This document shows, in pieces, positions 41,953 to 51,044 of a DNA stretch of 64,000 nt. The translations under genes were made by a program, and so were the position numbers. Below the pieces are notes generated by a model. The model was given only the letters and a program-made list of their open reading frames with translations. It made no database searches and was not told where the DNA came from. Source of the DNA: Acinetobacter sp. ANC 4204 (GTDB taxonomy: Bacteria > Pseudomonadota > Gammaproteobacteria > Pseudomonadales > Moraxellaceae); the NCBI RefSeq assembly GCF_002135205.1, contig NZ_NEFZ01000004.1:365442-429441 (forward strand). Direction: 5' to 3'. Every line of letters starts with the position of its first letter. The first letter of the stretch is position 1.

Positions 41953-41981
41953 ATTATAACTGAAATAGATCTATTAATAAA
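41953..41981 (-). promoter_or_regulatory. Probable rpmE promoter
   Basis: A perfect TATAAT -10 lies at 41958-41953, with a weak TTTATT at the -35 position 17 bases away. Confidence 0.6.
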
Positions 41982-42039
41982 TAGATCATTGTTGGCTTTG
42001 AGCTTTCTTCTGAGCTGCGCTTTTCATATAGTTAATATA

Positions 42040-42315
42040 TTATTTTTCTAGCATACGTTGAAATTCAGCTTCATCAAAATGATTGAGTCGTTCAATCAAA
42101 AAAGGACAATATTTTTTAGTATTTACTTTTCGTATGGATGAAGACATCACGCCCAACATGTTTTGTATTTCTTATTTAAACATAGGATCAATTGATTGAT
42201 CCATTTCAGTCTCTTGAAAGATGCTTACGCCATTATACTTGATATCTTTTCCTGCTTTTGCAGTATTCAGCAGCTTCTGCTTCACAGCTGAATAAGCTTG
42301 CTCCAGTTCCAACAT
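42040..42315 (-). pseudogene. Decayed small gene with in-frame stop
   Basis: From ATG 42315 a 47-codon frame (LEQAYSAVKQKLLNTAKAGK, then SIFQETEMDQSIDPMFK) meets a TAA at 42174-42172, and the same frame continues with EIQNMLGVMSSSIRKV and FLIERLNHFDEAEFQRMLEK to a stop at 42040. A single CAA to TAA change would explain the break. Upstream to about 42420 another frame shows protein-like sequence (DIVEKIPLMSLQPMLNFC), suggesting a further frameshift. The family is not recognised. Bases 42421-42532 contain nothing I can identify. Confidence 0.5.
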
Positions 42316-42532
42316 TCATCTGTGGTTGATTTTCTCTACAAAAATTTAACATGGGTTGCAACGACATTAATGGTATTTTTTCAACAATATCTCAATTTGT
42401 TCTCATGTTTAGGTCTTCATTTTCAAGGCTGATATTAATATAACCCACAGAAAAATATATGTTTTTTATTATCTTTATAACTTTATTCTCTAATACATTT
42501 AATATAAAAAAGTGTTCAACTGTGTTTAGACA

Positions 42533-42569
42533 TTTACAAAAGCTAAGTTCAGAACTTAGCTTTTGTAAA
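42533..42569 (-). terminator. 17-bp hairpin after the SBF transporter gene
   Basis: A perfect 17-bp inverted repeat with a CAG/CTG loop lies six bases past the transporter stop. The long stem suggests a factor-independent terminator, though the T run is within the stem end. Confidence 0.6.
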
Positions 42570-42574
42570 TTTTA

Positions 42575-43546
42575 TTATTCATCCGTACTTTGTTTCGCCC
42601 AATAATTAGCAATAATTCCACACACCATCAGCTGAATTTGATGAAAAATCATAATCGGTAGAACGATCATCCCCAAAGGCTGGCCAATAAAGAGGATCTG
42701 TGCCATTGGGACACCGCTAGCTAAGGTCTTTTTAGAGCCGCAGAAAAAAATTGTTTTCTGATCAGCACGGTTAAAGCCTAACCAACGTGGCAGAAATAAT
42801 CCCAAAAGCATAACAATCGTCAGTAACACTGAACAAACGACAATCAGAATCAGCAGTGTACTCAGGCTGACTTCTTGCCATAAACCCGCCACCACAGCAC
42901 TACTAAAAGCACCATACACCACCATTAAAATCGAGCCCTGATCAAATGCTTTAACGATGCTCGGCATCTTTTGCATATACGGGAAAACATAAGGTCTGAA
43001 TATTTGGCCTAGCACAAAAGGCACCAAAAGCAATAAGGTAATTTGAAGAATAGAGGATGTTGGGTCAAAACCATGTTCTGACTTGCCTAAAATAAAAAAG
43101 GCCACCATTACAGGAGTAATAAACATCCCGATCAAATTTGAAAATGATGCACTACAAACCGCCCCCGCCACATTCCCTTGCGCAACCGAAGTAAACGCAA
43201 TAGAAGACTGCACTGTCGACGGCAAAAAGCACATAAACAAAAATCCCCAGTACAATTCTTGCCCAAGTAATGGCACCAATACAGGTTTTGCCAGTAAACC
43301 TAAAATAGGAAAAAGAATAAAGGTAAAGGCAAACACCAAAGCATGCAGTTTCCAGTGCATCATACCCTGAATCACTGCTTCACGGGATAACTTAGCACCA
43401 TGTAAAAAGAATAATATGGCAATCGCAACCGTCGTAAGTACGCTAAATACACCTGCAGCCTGACCAGAAATTGGAGCAAAGCTAGCTAAGAGCACCATAA
43501 CAAAGAGTAATAGCGTAAACCGATCAAATGCCAATAATTTCAACAT
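42575..43546 (-). CDS. Bile acid:sodium symporter family (YfeH-like) transporter
   Basis: A 323-residue membrane protein with about nine to ten hydrophobic segments. GAKLSREAVIQGMMHWKLH, CFLPSTVQSSIAFTSVAQGN and FFCGSKKTLASGVPMAQILF are motifs of the SBF-like/YfeH branch. The substrate in bacteria is usually unknown. It is a single gene, followed by a hairpin. No regulator lies beside it. Confidence 0.85.
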   Translation of the reverse strand: MLKLLAFDRFTLLLFVMVLLASFAPISGQAAGVFSVLTTVAIAILFFLHGAKLSREAVIQGMMHWKLHALVFAFTFILFPILGLLAKPVLVPLLGQELYWGFLFMCFLPSTVQSSIAFTSVAQGNVAGAVCSASFSNLIGMFITPVMVAFFILGKSEHGFDPTSSILQITLLLLVPFVLGQIFRPYVFPYMQKMPSIVKAFDQGSILMVVYGAFSSAVVAGLWQEVSLSTLLILIVVCSVLLTIVMLLGLFLPRWLGFNRADQKTIFFCGSKKTLASGVPMAQILFIGQPLGMIVLPIMIFHQIQLMVCGIIANYWAKQSTDE

Positions 43547-43714
43547 ACCAACATCCTGTCATTCCTCTAAAAATGAAAAAGCCCAGCGACTCATTTACCT
43601 TTGGGTAAATTCATCTTACTGAGCTATATAAATAAAGCTAGCATTTACAGGATATGTTCAATATTTTTTTAATTAATACTGAAAATTTTTCTCTGTTCAT
43701 TGCCGAGCCACCGC

Positions 43715-44116
43715 TTAATTATTACGCGCATTGTTATCTTGCTGAATGAGTTCAATTTTATAACCATCTGGATCTTCAACAAATGCAATCACCGTAACTC
43801 CACCTTTCATTGGACCTGCTTCACGCACGACATTGCCACCGCGTGCTTTGATTTCCTCACAAGCTTTATAAGCATCGTCTACTGCAATGGCAATATGACC
43901 ATAAGCATTGCCCAATTCATAACTATCCGTATCCCAGTTATGTGTCAGCTCTAAAACTGTATGATTGTCTTCATCGCCATAACCCACAAATGCCAAAGTA
44001 AAACGACCTTCTTCATAATCTCGCTTACGAAGTAAAGTCATACCAAGCACTTCAGTATAGAACGCCAAAGATTGTTCTAAATTGCCTACACGTAGCATGG
44101 TATGTAACATGCGCAT
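43715..44116 (-). CDS. gloA: Lactoylglutathione lyase (glyoxalase I)
   Basis: A 133-residue enzyme that converts the hemithioacetal of methylglyoxal and glutathione to lactoylglutathione. The metal ligands are visible as His5 in [10 protein letters not shown], Glu in LELTHNWD, His in YGHIAIAV and Glu in YKIELIQ. The [20 protein letters not shown] segment is typical. Single gene, short intergenic spaces. Confidence 0.96.
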   Translation of the reverse strand: MRMLHTMLRVGNLEQSLAFYTEVLGMTLLRKRDYEEGRFTLAFVGYGDEDNHTVLELTHNWDTDSYELGNAYGHIAIAVDDAYKACEEIKARGGNVVREAGPMKGGVTVIAFVEDPDGYKIELIQQDNNARNN

Positions 44117-44188
44117 TGGAATTACCTCTTGATTTTGTTTCAGCCAACCAATATAGGCAATGCTGCTCTATATTTCAAATCTCAGCCA

Positions 44189-44215
44189 TAAAAAAGTAGC
44201 CACAATGACTACTTT
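44189..44215 (-). terminator. Terminator of the AmpG-type gene
   Basis: AAAGTAG and CTACTTT form a stem around a 9-base loop with a T run on the minus strand, 25 bases past the stop. Confidence 0.65.
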
Positions 44216-44239
44216 CTCATTTCGATATAAATAGATGCT

Positions 44240-46381
44240 TTAACTTTGTTCAGCAGCATGCTCACGTAGAAGTTTCGCCACCCAAACCACCAAAATTAAA
44301 ATAGGTATGCCAATCAGTGTCGTCATCAAGAAAAAATTTGGATAGCCAATATTCGACACAATCGTCCCTGAGTATCCACCTAAAATTTTAGGTGTTAATG
44401 TCATCAAGGAACTAAAAATTGCATATTGAACAGCAGTAAAAGACACACTGGTTAAGCTTGACAAGAATGCAATAAATGCAGCACCTGCTAAACCTGATGC
44501 CAAGTTGTCGACAATAATCGCAAAATAGAGCCATTTTGAACTATATTCTTTAATCACCTTTCCTTTAACTTCTAACTGCCCATCAACCGCTTTGTTTAAG
44601 TTGATTGGTTGAAGATCAACATCTAAAGTCGAAGAGTTCCCAGAAGCAGTGTCCACGTTGTAGCTTAATGTAGCCTCTTGCAGTACGCGCTTATTTTGCA
44701 TCAATGTGGCATTCAGCTTTTTAGAGTTTGAATCAAGAAGCTGTTTTGCAGGAATAGCTGCACTAAACACACCGTCTTTGTCTAACTTTGCATCAAAGCT
44801 TTGACCATCTAAGTTCAATTGAATACTCTGGTTTTCAGCCAGTGTCGCAAGGTATTGACCTCGCACCACAATGCTTCCTTCAGCCTCTCGTTGATTAATC
44901 ACATTATCAGCCGTGATCGGAAGCAACAGCAATGCCGTAGATGCAGCTGTTTGGCTGATATATGGCAATGTGACCGAAATAGGCTGTGACGTATCATTTT
45001 GAAAACTTGCGGTTGCAGTTAGACTTTCATTTGCCTGAAGCTGCTTAACAGGAACCTTAATTTTCCATGCACCTGTCTCATCCGCTTGGGCTGTGAAACT
45101 TTGCTCACCGACATGAATCACCACATCATTTAAAGGCTGGCCTGATTTGACCAAACCAATAAAGATAAGATTGGTCGAACTGGCCAAGATTGCTCCGACA
45201 AACATCAATTTCATGATGTTCATGCGCTGCGCCAGTAGTCCTCCTAAAAAGCCACCAACCAAACTAAAAATCACCCCATACACTTTTACAGCTTCAGCAA
45301 TCTGCTCTTTGGTGAAATTTAAATCTTGATAAAAGACATTCGAGATCACACCTGCAATGATGTCGGAAATACGATAAAAGCCAATCAACAATAGCAATAC
45401 CAACGCCAATTTCACGCCATAACGCTTGAAAAAGTCAGCAACAGGATTGACCCATGTTTCATAAGCCATTTGTTTGTTCACAGCGCCCATTTTTACTAGG
45501 CTTGAACCCACAAAGAAAGCCACAGCACCAGAGCCAATAAAACGTGTAGCTTCAAAACAAAACAGTGCAAAACTATCTTTGATCGACCAAAGCTGAATCA
45601 ACATTTCTGTAAGCTTGCCAGAGTAAATATAACTCAGTACAAAACTCACCACAGACACAAAGAAAACCGCCACCAAACGGTAATAATCGACCCGTTTATA
45701 TTCTTTACGTACCCGATCCACTTGTGGCTCACGTATGCATAAAGTGGTTGCAATTCCGACCAACATGACCGCAGCCATCGCCAAATAGGTCCACTTCCAC
45801 GCCTCATAAATATAGTTGCCTTTGGCTGTACCCAAATAAGCCGCCAAAAATAACGCACCCGCGCCCGCAACGATCATGCCAATGCGGTAGCCTGCATTAT
45901 AAGTTGAAGCCAACACCGTTTGCATTTGCGTTTCTGCCAACTCAATACGATAGGCATCAATCACAATATCTTGTGTCGCGGCAGAAAAACCTAAAAGCAC
46001 AGCACCCGCAGCCATTTGGTAAAGGTAGCTCTGACCAAGAGACGGATCTGAAAAGGCCATGATACAAATGGCGCAGATAATTAAGAGTTGCGCGATCAAT
46101 AACCATGCACGGCGGCGACCCAATACTTTGGTCAGCACTGGTACAGGTAATTCATCTACCAAAGGGGCCCAAACAAATTTGAAGGAATAACCCAACGCTG
46201 CCCAACTAAAAAAAGTCACAGCACTTTTATCAATGCCTGCTTCACCTAACCATAATGATAAGCTAGAGAAAATTAACAGGATTGGGATACCTGCTGAGAA
46301 ACCCAAAAACAGCATGATCAACGCACGGCGATCTAGAAAAGCAGTAAAAGCGGATTTCCATCCTGAAGATTGTGTTGTCAT
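44240..46381 (-). CDS. ampG: AmpG-type muropeptide permease with Ig-like insertion
   Basis: A 713-residue MFS protein that imports anhydro-muropeptides for cell wall recycling and beta-lactamase signalling. AmpG motifs are GFSAGIPILLIFSSLSLWL, KFVWAPLVDELPVP and AATQDIVIDAYRIE. Between two membrane segments, residues about 415-605 form a beta-rich periplasmic or loop insertion with repeated patterns GEQSFTAQADETGAWKIKVP and GQSFDAKLDKDGVFSAAIP, similar to bacterial Ig-like repeats of adhesins. Typical AmpG is about 490-600 residues. The insertion may bind the cell wall or be specific to this genus. Confidence 0.88.
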   Translation of the reverse strand: MTTQSSGWKSAFTAFLDRRALIMLFLGFSAGIPILLIFSSLSLWLGEAGIDKSAVTFFSWAALGYSFKFVWAPLVDELPVPVLTKVLGRRRAWLLIAQLLIICAICIMAFSDPSLGQSYLYQMAAGAVLLGFSAATQDIVIDAYRIELAETQMQTVLASTYNAGYRIGMIVAGAGALFLAAYLGTAKGNYIYEAWKWTYLAMAAVMLVGIATTLCIREPQVDRVRKEYKRVDYYRLVAVFFVSVVSFVLSYIYSGKLTEMLIQLWSIKDSFALFCFEATRFIGSGAVAFFVGSSLVKMGAVNKQMAYETWVNPVADFFKRYGVKLALVLLLLIGFYRISDIIAGVISNVFYQDLNFTKEQIAEAVKVYGVIFSLVGGFLGGLLAQRMNIMKLMFVGAILASSTNLIFIGLVKSGQPLNDVVIHVGEQSFTAQADETGAWKIKVPVKQLQANESLTATASFQNDTSQPISVTLPYISQTAASTALLLLPITADNVINQREAEGSIVVRGQYLATLAENQSIQLNLDGQSFDAKLDKDGVFSAAIPAKQLLDSNSKKLNATLMQNKRVLQEATLSYNVDTASGNSSTLDVDLQPINLNKAVDGQLEVKGKVIKEYSSKWLYFAIIVDNLASGLAGAAFIAFLSSLTSVSFTAVQYAIFSSLMTLTPKILGGYSGTIVSNIGYPNFFLMTTLIGIPILILVVWVAKLLREHAAEQS

Positions 46382-46562
46382 TACATTTTTGTTGTCTTAA
46401 AACCAATGTTGCTATTCAAACCCTTAATACAATTTGTTTCAACCTGATTTGTAAAATCAATGTTCTATTTTTGTCGACAAAGACTGCGACTTTGCTTGAT
46501 CTTTTACCCTAAACCTGTATACCTTTAAGTTTCTAACGCAATCTTTAGTTTCGGATTTCAAA

Positions 46563-49196
46563 GTGACCCAAAAACACGATCAAATGAACTCTTCTTTATC
46601 TGCAAATATCCAATTAAATCCCCCAGAAACTCTAGAAAACAACCTTAGTTCAGCATTTGACCAACCCGAAATTCAAACGACTTTAGCAAAGACTCAACTT
46701 CAAGCAGAGCAACTGACGCATAGCCCTGCTCTGGATAAGATTCCAGCCTCAACGCGTCGTATTAAACCGCTCAATAATTTTTTAGGGCAAGACCGCGCAC
46801 GTGCTTCAGTTGAAGCAGGCATTTCCTTACCTTATTCTGGCTATAACATCTTTGCCGTAGGTACAGCTGGCTTGGGCAAGCGCACCATGGTCAAGCGTTT
46901 ACTACAGCAACACGCCAAGAATATGCCGACACCGAACGATTGGGTTTACGTCTATAATTTTAAAAGTCCACGTCAACCGATTGCTTTAGAGCTCCCTGCA
47001 GGTCAGGCGGTAAAATTTCAAACCATGTTGCATCAAACATGGCAAACCACACTAAAACAACTTGAACGTCGTTTTACTGCTGAAACCTACCACAACCGTA
47101 TAGAAGCCATTCGCCAACAAACGGGTGATGTTCAGCAACAAGCTTTGATTGAACTAACCAAAGAAGGTGAAGAGCTCGATCTGAAACTGGTGTCTCGCAA
47201 TGATGAGCACTGCTTTATTCCCGTCCAATATGTAGACGATAAAGTCTTAGAAATGACACAAGCTGACATTAACGCACTCAGCTCTAAAGAACGCTCTGAA
47301 ATTAATGCCAATATCCGCCATATGGATAAAAAACTTGAACGTTTGGGTATGCATTTAGGTGACTTGGAAGATGATGCCCGCGATAAAGTTCAAGTATTAA
47401 ACCGTGATATTGCCAAGCAAGTTTTATTGCCTAAAGTCGAACAGTTACTCACTAAGTTTACTGAAGTTGAAGGCTTAAAAGACTATTTAAAACATTATGC
47501 CGAAGATATTATTAACAATGTTGAAATAGTCTTAGAACAAGAGGAAGACGATTTTAGCCCAGGTCTATTCAGCCGTATTCCCTCACGTTACCAAGCCAAT
47601 GTCATTGTGTCGCATAAGCCTAATGCTGGCGCACCGGTTATTTTTGAAGATTTCCCAACCCATTACAATTTACTTGGTCACGTAGAGCAACTGACTCAAC
47701 ATGGCACCATTACTACAGACTTTACCTTAATCCGCCCGGGCACATTACATAAAGCCAATGGTGGTTTCTTAATGCTCGAAGCAGAACAACTGCTTGAACA
47801 ACCTTATGCATGGCAGGGTTTAAAGCGTGCGTTAAAGTCAGGTCAGTTAAAACTATCCTCCTTGGAACACATGTTAACGCTTACGGGGAGTATTTCGATT
47901 GAACCAGAGTCGATTCCACTGAACTTGAAAGTGGTGCTTCTTGCTGAACCTGAAATTTACTATGAAATACTCGAGGTCGAGCCAGAACTAGGCAGCGTTT
48001 TTAAGATTCGTGCCGATTTTACCGACACGCTACAGCGTAATGAAACCAATGAACAAGCCTATATGCAGCTCATTGCAGACTATGTACAGGCCGATAAACT
48101 GCTTCCTTTTGATCGATCCGCCCTTTCTGCGCTTTTGACCGACTCTAGTCGTCAAGCCGAAGATCAAAGCTCCTTATCTCTACATGCCCTCACATTGGGT
48201 GATTTGATCCGTGAAGCCCATCACCATGCATTTCAAGCAGGTGATAAAATCGTTTCGGATCAACACATTAATATGGCATTAGACCATCGCAAATATCGCT
48301 TAGGCTATTTACGTGAGCTCTATTGGCAGGATTTGTCACGTGGTACACAGCTCATCGAAACGCGCGGACACCGTCTCGGTCAAATTAATGCACTTTCGGT
48401 CATTCACTATGCGGATGTTGAGTTTGGCTTACCATCACGTTTAACAGCCTCCGTGTATCAAGGTGGCGGCGATATTCTAGATATCGAACGTAGTGTCGAG
48501 CTCGGTGGCTCTCTGCATGCCAAAGGCGTGTTACTTATGTCATCATTCTTAAAAGCACATTTCGGTCGTGAACAAACTCTGCATTTCTCTGCAGCACTTG
48601 CCTTTGAACAAAGTTATGGTCAAGTCGATGGTGACAGTGCTACGGTTGCAGAACTCTCTGCTTTAATCTCAGCGATTAGCCAACTGCCGATTGATCAATC
48701 TTGGGCGATTACCGGCTCAATGAACCAATTAGGTCAAGTTCAACCGATTGGTGGTGTTAATGCCAAAATTGAAGGCTTCTTCGATGCATGTAAACTTCAA
48801 GGTTTAACTGGTAAACAAGGTGTGATTATTCCGCGTCAAAATATGCAGCATCTCATGTTACGTAAAGATGTGATTGAAGCGGTTTCAAATGGCCAGTTCC
48901 ACATTCATGCCATAGACACGATTGATCAAGCACTTGAGCTACTTATGGCTCGACCAGTCGGCACTTTAGACAAAAAAGGACGCTACACCAAGAAGTCTAT
49001 TTATGCGGCGGTGATGGATCAGCTAGATTATTGGCAAGCCATTGAAGATGGTGCTGAGTTTGAAGAAGAGCCGAAGAAAAAGAAAAAAAAGAAGAAAGAC
49101 AAAAAAAAGACAAAAGCTGAAAAGAAGGCCATTGCAACTGAAAACGCAGTGGAACCATCTCCTGAAAGCGAAAGTACTGTAACTACAGTGGATTAA
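46563..49196 (+). CDS. Lon-like AAA+ protease (YcbZ/LonB-type)
   Basis: An 877-residue ATP-dependent protease. The N-terminal AAA part has a Walker A-like GTAGLGKRTMVKRLL and GGFLMLEAEQLLEQPYAW Walker B region; the C-terminal S16 domain has the catalytic Ser in DGDSATVAELSALI and Lys in NAKIEGFFDACK. The last 60 residues carry a poly-lysine tail (about 14 Lys in 20 residues). GTG 46563 is the frame start; ATG 46584 is an alternative. It lacks the substrate domain of classical Lon. Terminator follows. Confidence 0.9.
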   Translation: MTQKHDQMNSSLSANIQLNPPETLENNLSSAFDQPEIQTTLAKTQLQAEQLTHSPALDKIPASTRRIKPLNNFLGQDRARASVEAGISLPYSGYNIFAVGTAGLGKRTMVKRLLQQHAKNMPTPNDWVYVYNFKSPRQPIALELPAGQAVKFQTMLHQTWQTTLKQLERRFTAETYHNRIEAIRQQTGDVQQQALIELTKEGEELDLKLVSRNDEHCFIPVQYVDDKVLEMTQADINALSSKERSEINANIRHMDKKLERLGMHLGDLEDDARDKVQVLNRDIAKQVLLPKVEQLLTKFTEVEGLKDYLKHYAEDIINNVEIVLEQEEDDFSPGLFSRIPSRYQANVIVSHKPNAGAPVIFEDFPTHYNLLGHVEQLTQHGTITTDFTLIRPGTLHKANGGFLMLEAEQLLEQPYAWQGLKRALKSGQLKLSSLEHMLTLTGSISIEPESIPLNLKVVLLAEPEIYYEILEVEPELGSVFKIRADFTDTLQRNETNEQAYMQLIADYVQADKLLPFDRSALSALLTDSSRQAEDQSSLSLHALTLGDLIREAHHHAFQAGDKIVSDQHINMALDHRKYRLGYLRELYWQDLSRGTQLIETRGHRLGQINALSVIHYADVEFGLPSRLTASVYQGGGDILDIERSVELGGSLHAKGVLLMSSFLKAHFGREQTLHFSAALAFEQSYGQVDGDSATVAELSALISAISQLPIDQSWAITGSMNQLGQVQPIGGVNAKIEGFFDACKLQGLTGKQGVIIPRQNMQHLMLRKDVIEAVSNGQFHIHAIDTIDQALELLMARPVGTLDKKGRYTKKSIYAAVMDQLDYWQAIEDGAEFEEEPKKKKKKKKDKKKTKAEKKAIATENAVEPSPESESTVTTVD

Positions 49197-49211
49197 CCCC
49201 TTCCCTCAAAC

Positions 49212-49239
49212 AAAAAAAGCGCCTCAACGGCGCTTTTTT
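49212..49239. terminator. Bidirectional terminator between protease and grxD
   Basis: AGCGCC-TCAAC-GGCGCT flanked by A and T tracts ends both convergent genes. Confidence 0.82.
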
Positions 49240-49250
49240 ACAACTGAAGA

Positions 49251-49592
49251 TTAAGCTTCAGGTGCTGGACTATACTGTTCAACTAAAGGTTGTAATTCAC
49301 CTTTTTGGAACATGTCTAAAATAATATCACTACCACCGATCAACTCACCGTTGATCCATAACTGCGGGAATGTAGGCCAGTTTGCAATTTGTGGTAACAA
49401 AGCACGAATATCTGGATTTTCAAGAATATTCACATAAGCAAATGGACGACCAATTTGACTAAGCGCTTCTACAGCACGTGCAGAGAAACCACATTGTGGA
49501 AACTGTGGGGTGCCTTTCATATAAAGAAGTACAGCGTGTTTTGCAATTTGGTCACGAATTAACGCTTCGGTATCGCGTGCTTGTTCAGTCAT
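49251..49592 (-). CDS. grxD: Monothiol glutaredoxin Grx4
   Basis: A 113-residue CGFS-type glutaredoxin that binds and transfers [2Fe-2S] clusters. The active site is QFPQCGFSARA (Cys34), with the conserved VLLYMKGTP strand and WPTFPQLWINGELIGGSDI glutathione-binding segment. Single gene, convergent with the Lon-like gene. Confidence 0.96.
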   Translation of the reverse strand: MTEQARDTEALIRDQIAKHAVLLYMKGTPQFPQCGFSARAVEALSQIGRPFAYVNILENPDIRALLPQIANWPTFPQLWINGELIGGSDIILDMFQKGELQPLVEQYSPAPEA

Positions 49593-49754
49593 TGATCAAT
49601 CCTCAACTAATCTAACCCGCATTATACCCAAAACGTAGAAAAACAGTATGCCTAAAGCAATATTTCGGTTTTTATTTGAATTTAGGCTTTAAAACTACAA
49701 GCATAATTGCTTAATATTGACTTTCACTTACCCTCTAACAGATAAGAGTTAGTC

Positions 49755-50966
49755 ATGAATAACATTACCCTTGCTCCTGTACAAACTGATCAACCCACTC
49801 ATTTGATGCCCGTATTTGGCCGTCAGCCGATCAGCTTTGTCCGAGGCCGAGGGTCTTATCTTTATACAGCGGATGGTACTGAATACTTCGATGCACTAAC
49901 AGGCATTGCAGTTTGTGGTTTAGGTCACGCACATCCTGTTATTGCAGAAGCAATTGCAGAACAAGCTGCAACGCTCATTCATACCAGTAATTTGTTTGAA
50001 GTGCCTTGGCAAACAGCAGCCGCACAGAAACTTGCTGAAGTTGCTGGCATGGAGGAAGTATTCTTTTCAAACAGTGGTGCAGAATCCAATGAGGGTGCAA
50101 TCAAAATTGCCCGTAAATTTGGCTACATGCAAGGCATTGCCAACCCCAAAATCATTGTCGCAGAACACTCTTTCCATGGTCGTACTATGGCGACCCTATC
50201 AGCAACAGGCAATAAAAAAGTCCAAGAAGGCTTTGGCCCATTGGTTGAAGGTTTTATTCGTGTCCCATTCGGCGACATTGAAGCCATTGAAGAAGCCGCA
50301 ATTCATCATCCAGACATCGTCGCCATCTTTGTCGAGCCAATTCAGGGCGAAGGTGGAGTCAATACTGCTCCACAAGGCTTTAGCTATTTGGAAGAGATTC
50401 GTCAGATCTGTAATCAACACAACTGGCTGATGATGCTTGATGAAGTTCAAACAGGGAATGGCCGTACAGGTGAATACTTTGCCTACCAACACACCAACAT
50501 CATTCCTGATGTACTGACCACAGCTAAAGGTTTAGGCAATGGTTTCCCGATTGGTGCAGTGATGACTCAAGGTCGTGGTGTAGGCGTACTAACTGCAGGT
50601 AACCACGGTTCAACATATAGTGGTTCAGCATTGGGTTCTCGTGTGGTGTATACCATCATCGACATTATGCAGAAAGAAAACATTGTACAAAATGCAGCTG
50701 AACAAGGCGCTTACATCGTAGAACAACTGCGTAAGCAACTTGCCGATCAAAATGTGATTGTCCGTGGCTTTGGTTTAATGATTGGTATTGAATTACCAAA
50801 AGCATGTGGTGACTTGGTCAACATCGCTCGTGATGAATATCACACCATTATTAACGTCACTGCGGGTTCTGTGGTGCGTTTACTACCGACGTTGAACATT
50901 AGCAAAGAACAGGCGGATCAATTGATTGAGCGTCTAGTGAAAATGATTAAAGCTTACTTGGCTTAA
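49755..50966 (+). CDS. argD: Acetylornithine aminotransferase
   Basis: A 403-residue class-III PLP aminotransferase. The cofactor lysine is in TTAKGLGNGFPIGA; MLDEVQTGNGRTGEYFAYQ is the family signature and FVEPIQGEGG is conserved. It acts in arginine synthesis (N-acetylornithine and 2-oxoglutarate), and similar enzymes act in succinylornithine breakdown, so the two cannot be fully separated by sequence alone. No arg or ast genes lie next to it. Confidence 0.9.
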   Translation: MNNITLAPVQTDQPTHLMPVFGRQPISFVRGRGSYLYTADGTEYFDALTGIAVCGLGHAHPVIAEAIAEQAATLIHTSNLFEVPWQTAAAQKLAEVAGMEEVFFSNSGAESNEGAIKIARKFGYMQGIANPKIIVAEHSFHGRTMATLSATGNKKVQEGFGPLVEGFIRVPFGDIEAIEEAAIHHPDIVAIFVEPIQGEGGVNTAPQGFSYLEEIRQICNQHNWLMMLDEVQTGNGRTGEYFAYQHTNIIPDVLTTAKGLGNGFPIGAVMTQGRGVGVLTAGNHGSTYSGSALGSRVVYTIIDIMQKENIVQNAAEQGAYIVEQLRKQLADQNVIVRGFGLMIGIELPKACGDLVNIARDEYHTIINVTAGSVVRLLPTLNISKEQADQLIERLVKMIKAYLA

Positions 50967-50976
50967 GACAAAAAAA

Positions 50977-51016
50977 TCTGGTTCTAAAATTGCTTTAGGC
51001 ACATTTTGGAACCAGA
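50977..51016 (+). terminator. Terminator-like hairpin after argD
   Basis: TCTGGTTC(T)AAAAT pairs with ATTTT(G)GAACCAGA around a 12-base loop, between the convergent argD and the S49 protease genes. It may serve both. Confidence 0.6.
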
Positions 51017-51044
51017 CTTTTAAGATGAATTGGCTAACTAAAAA

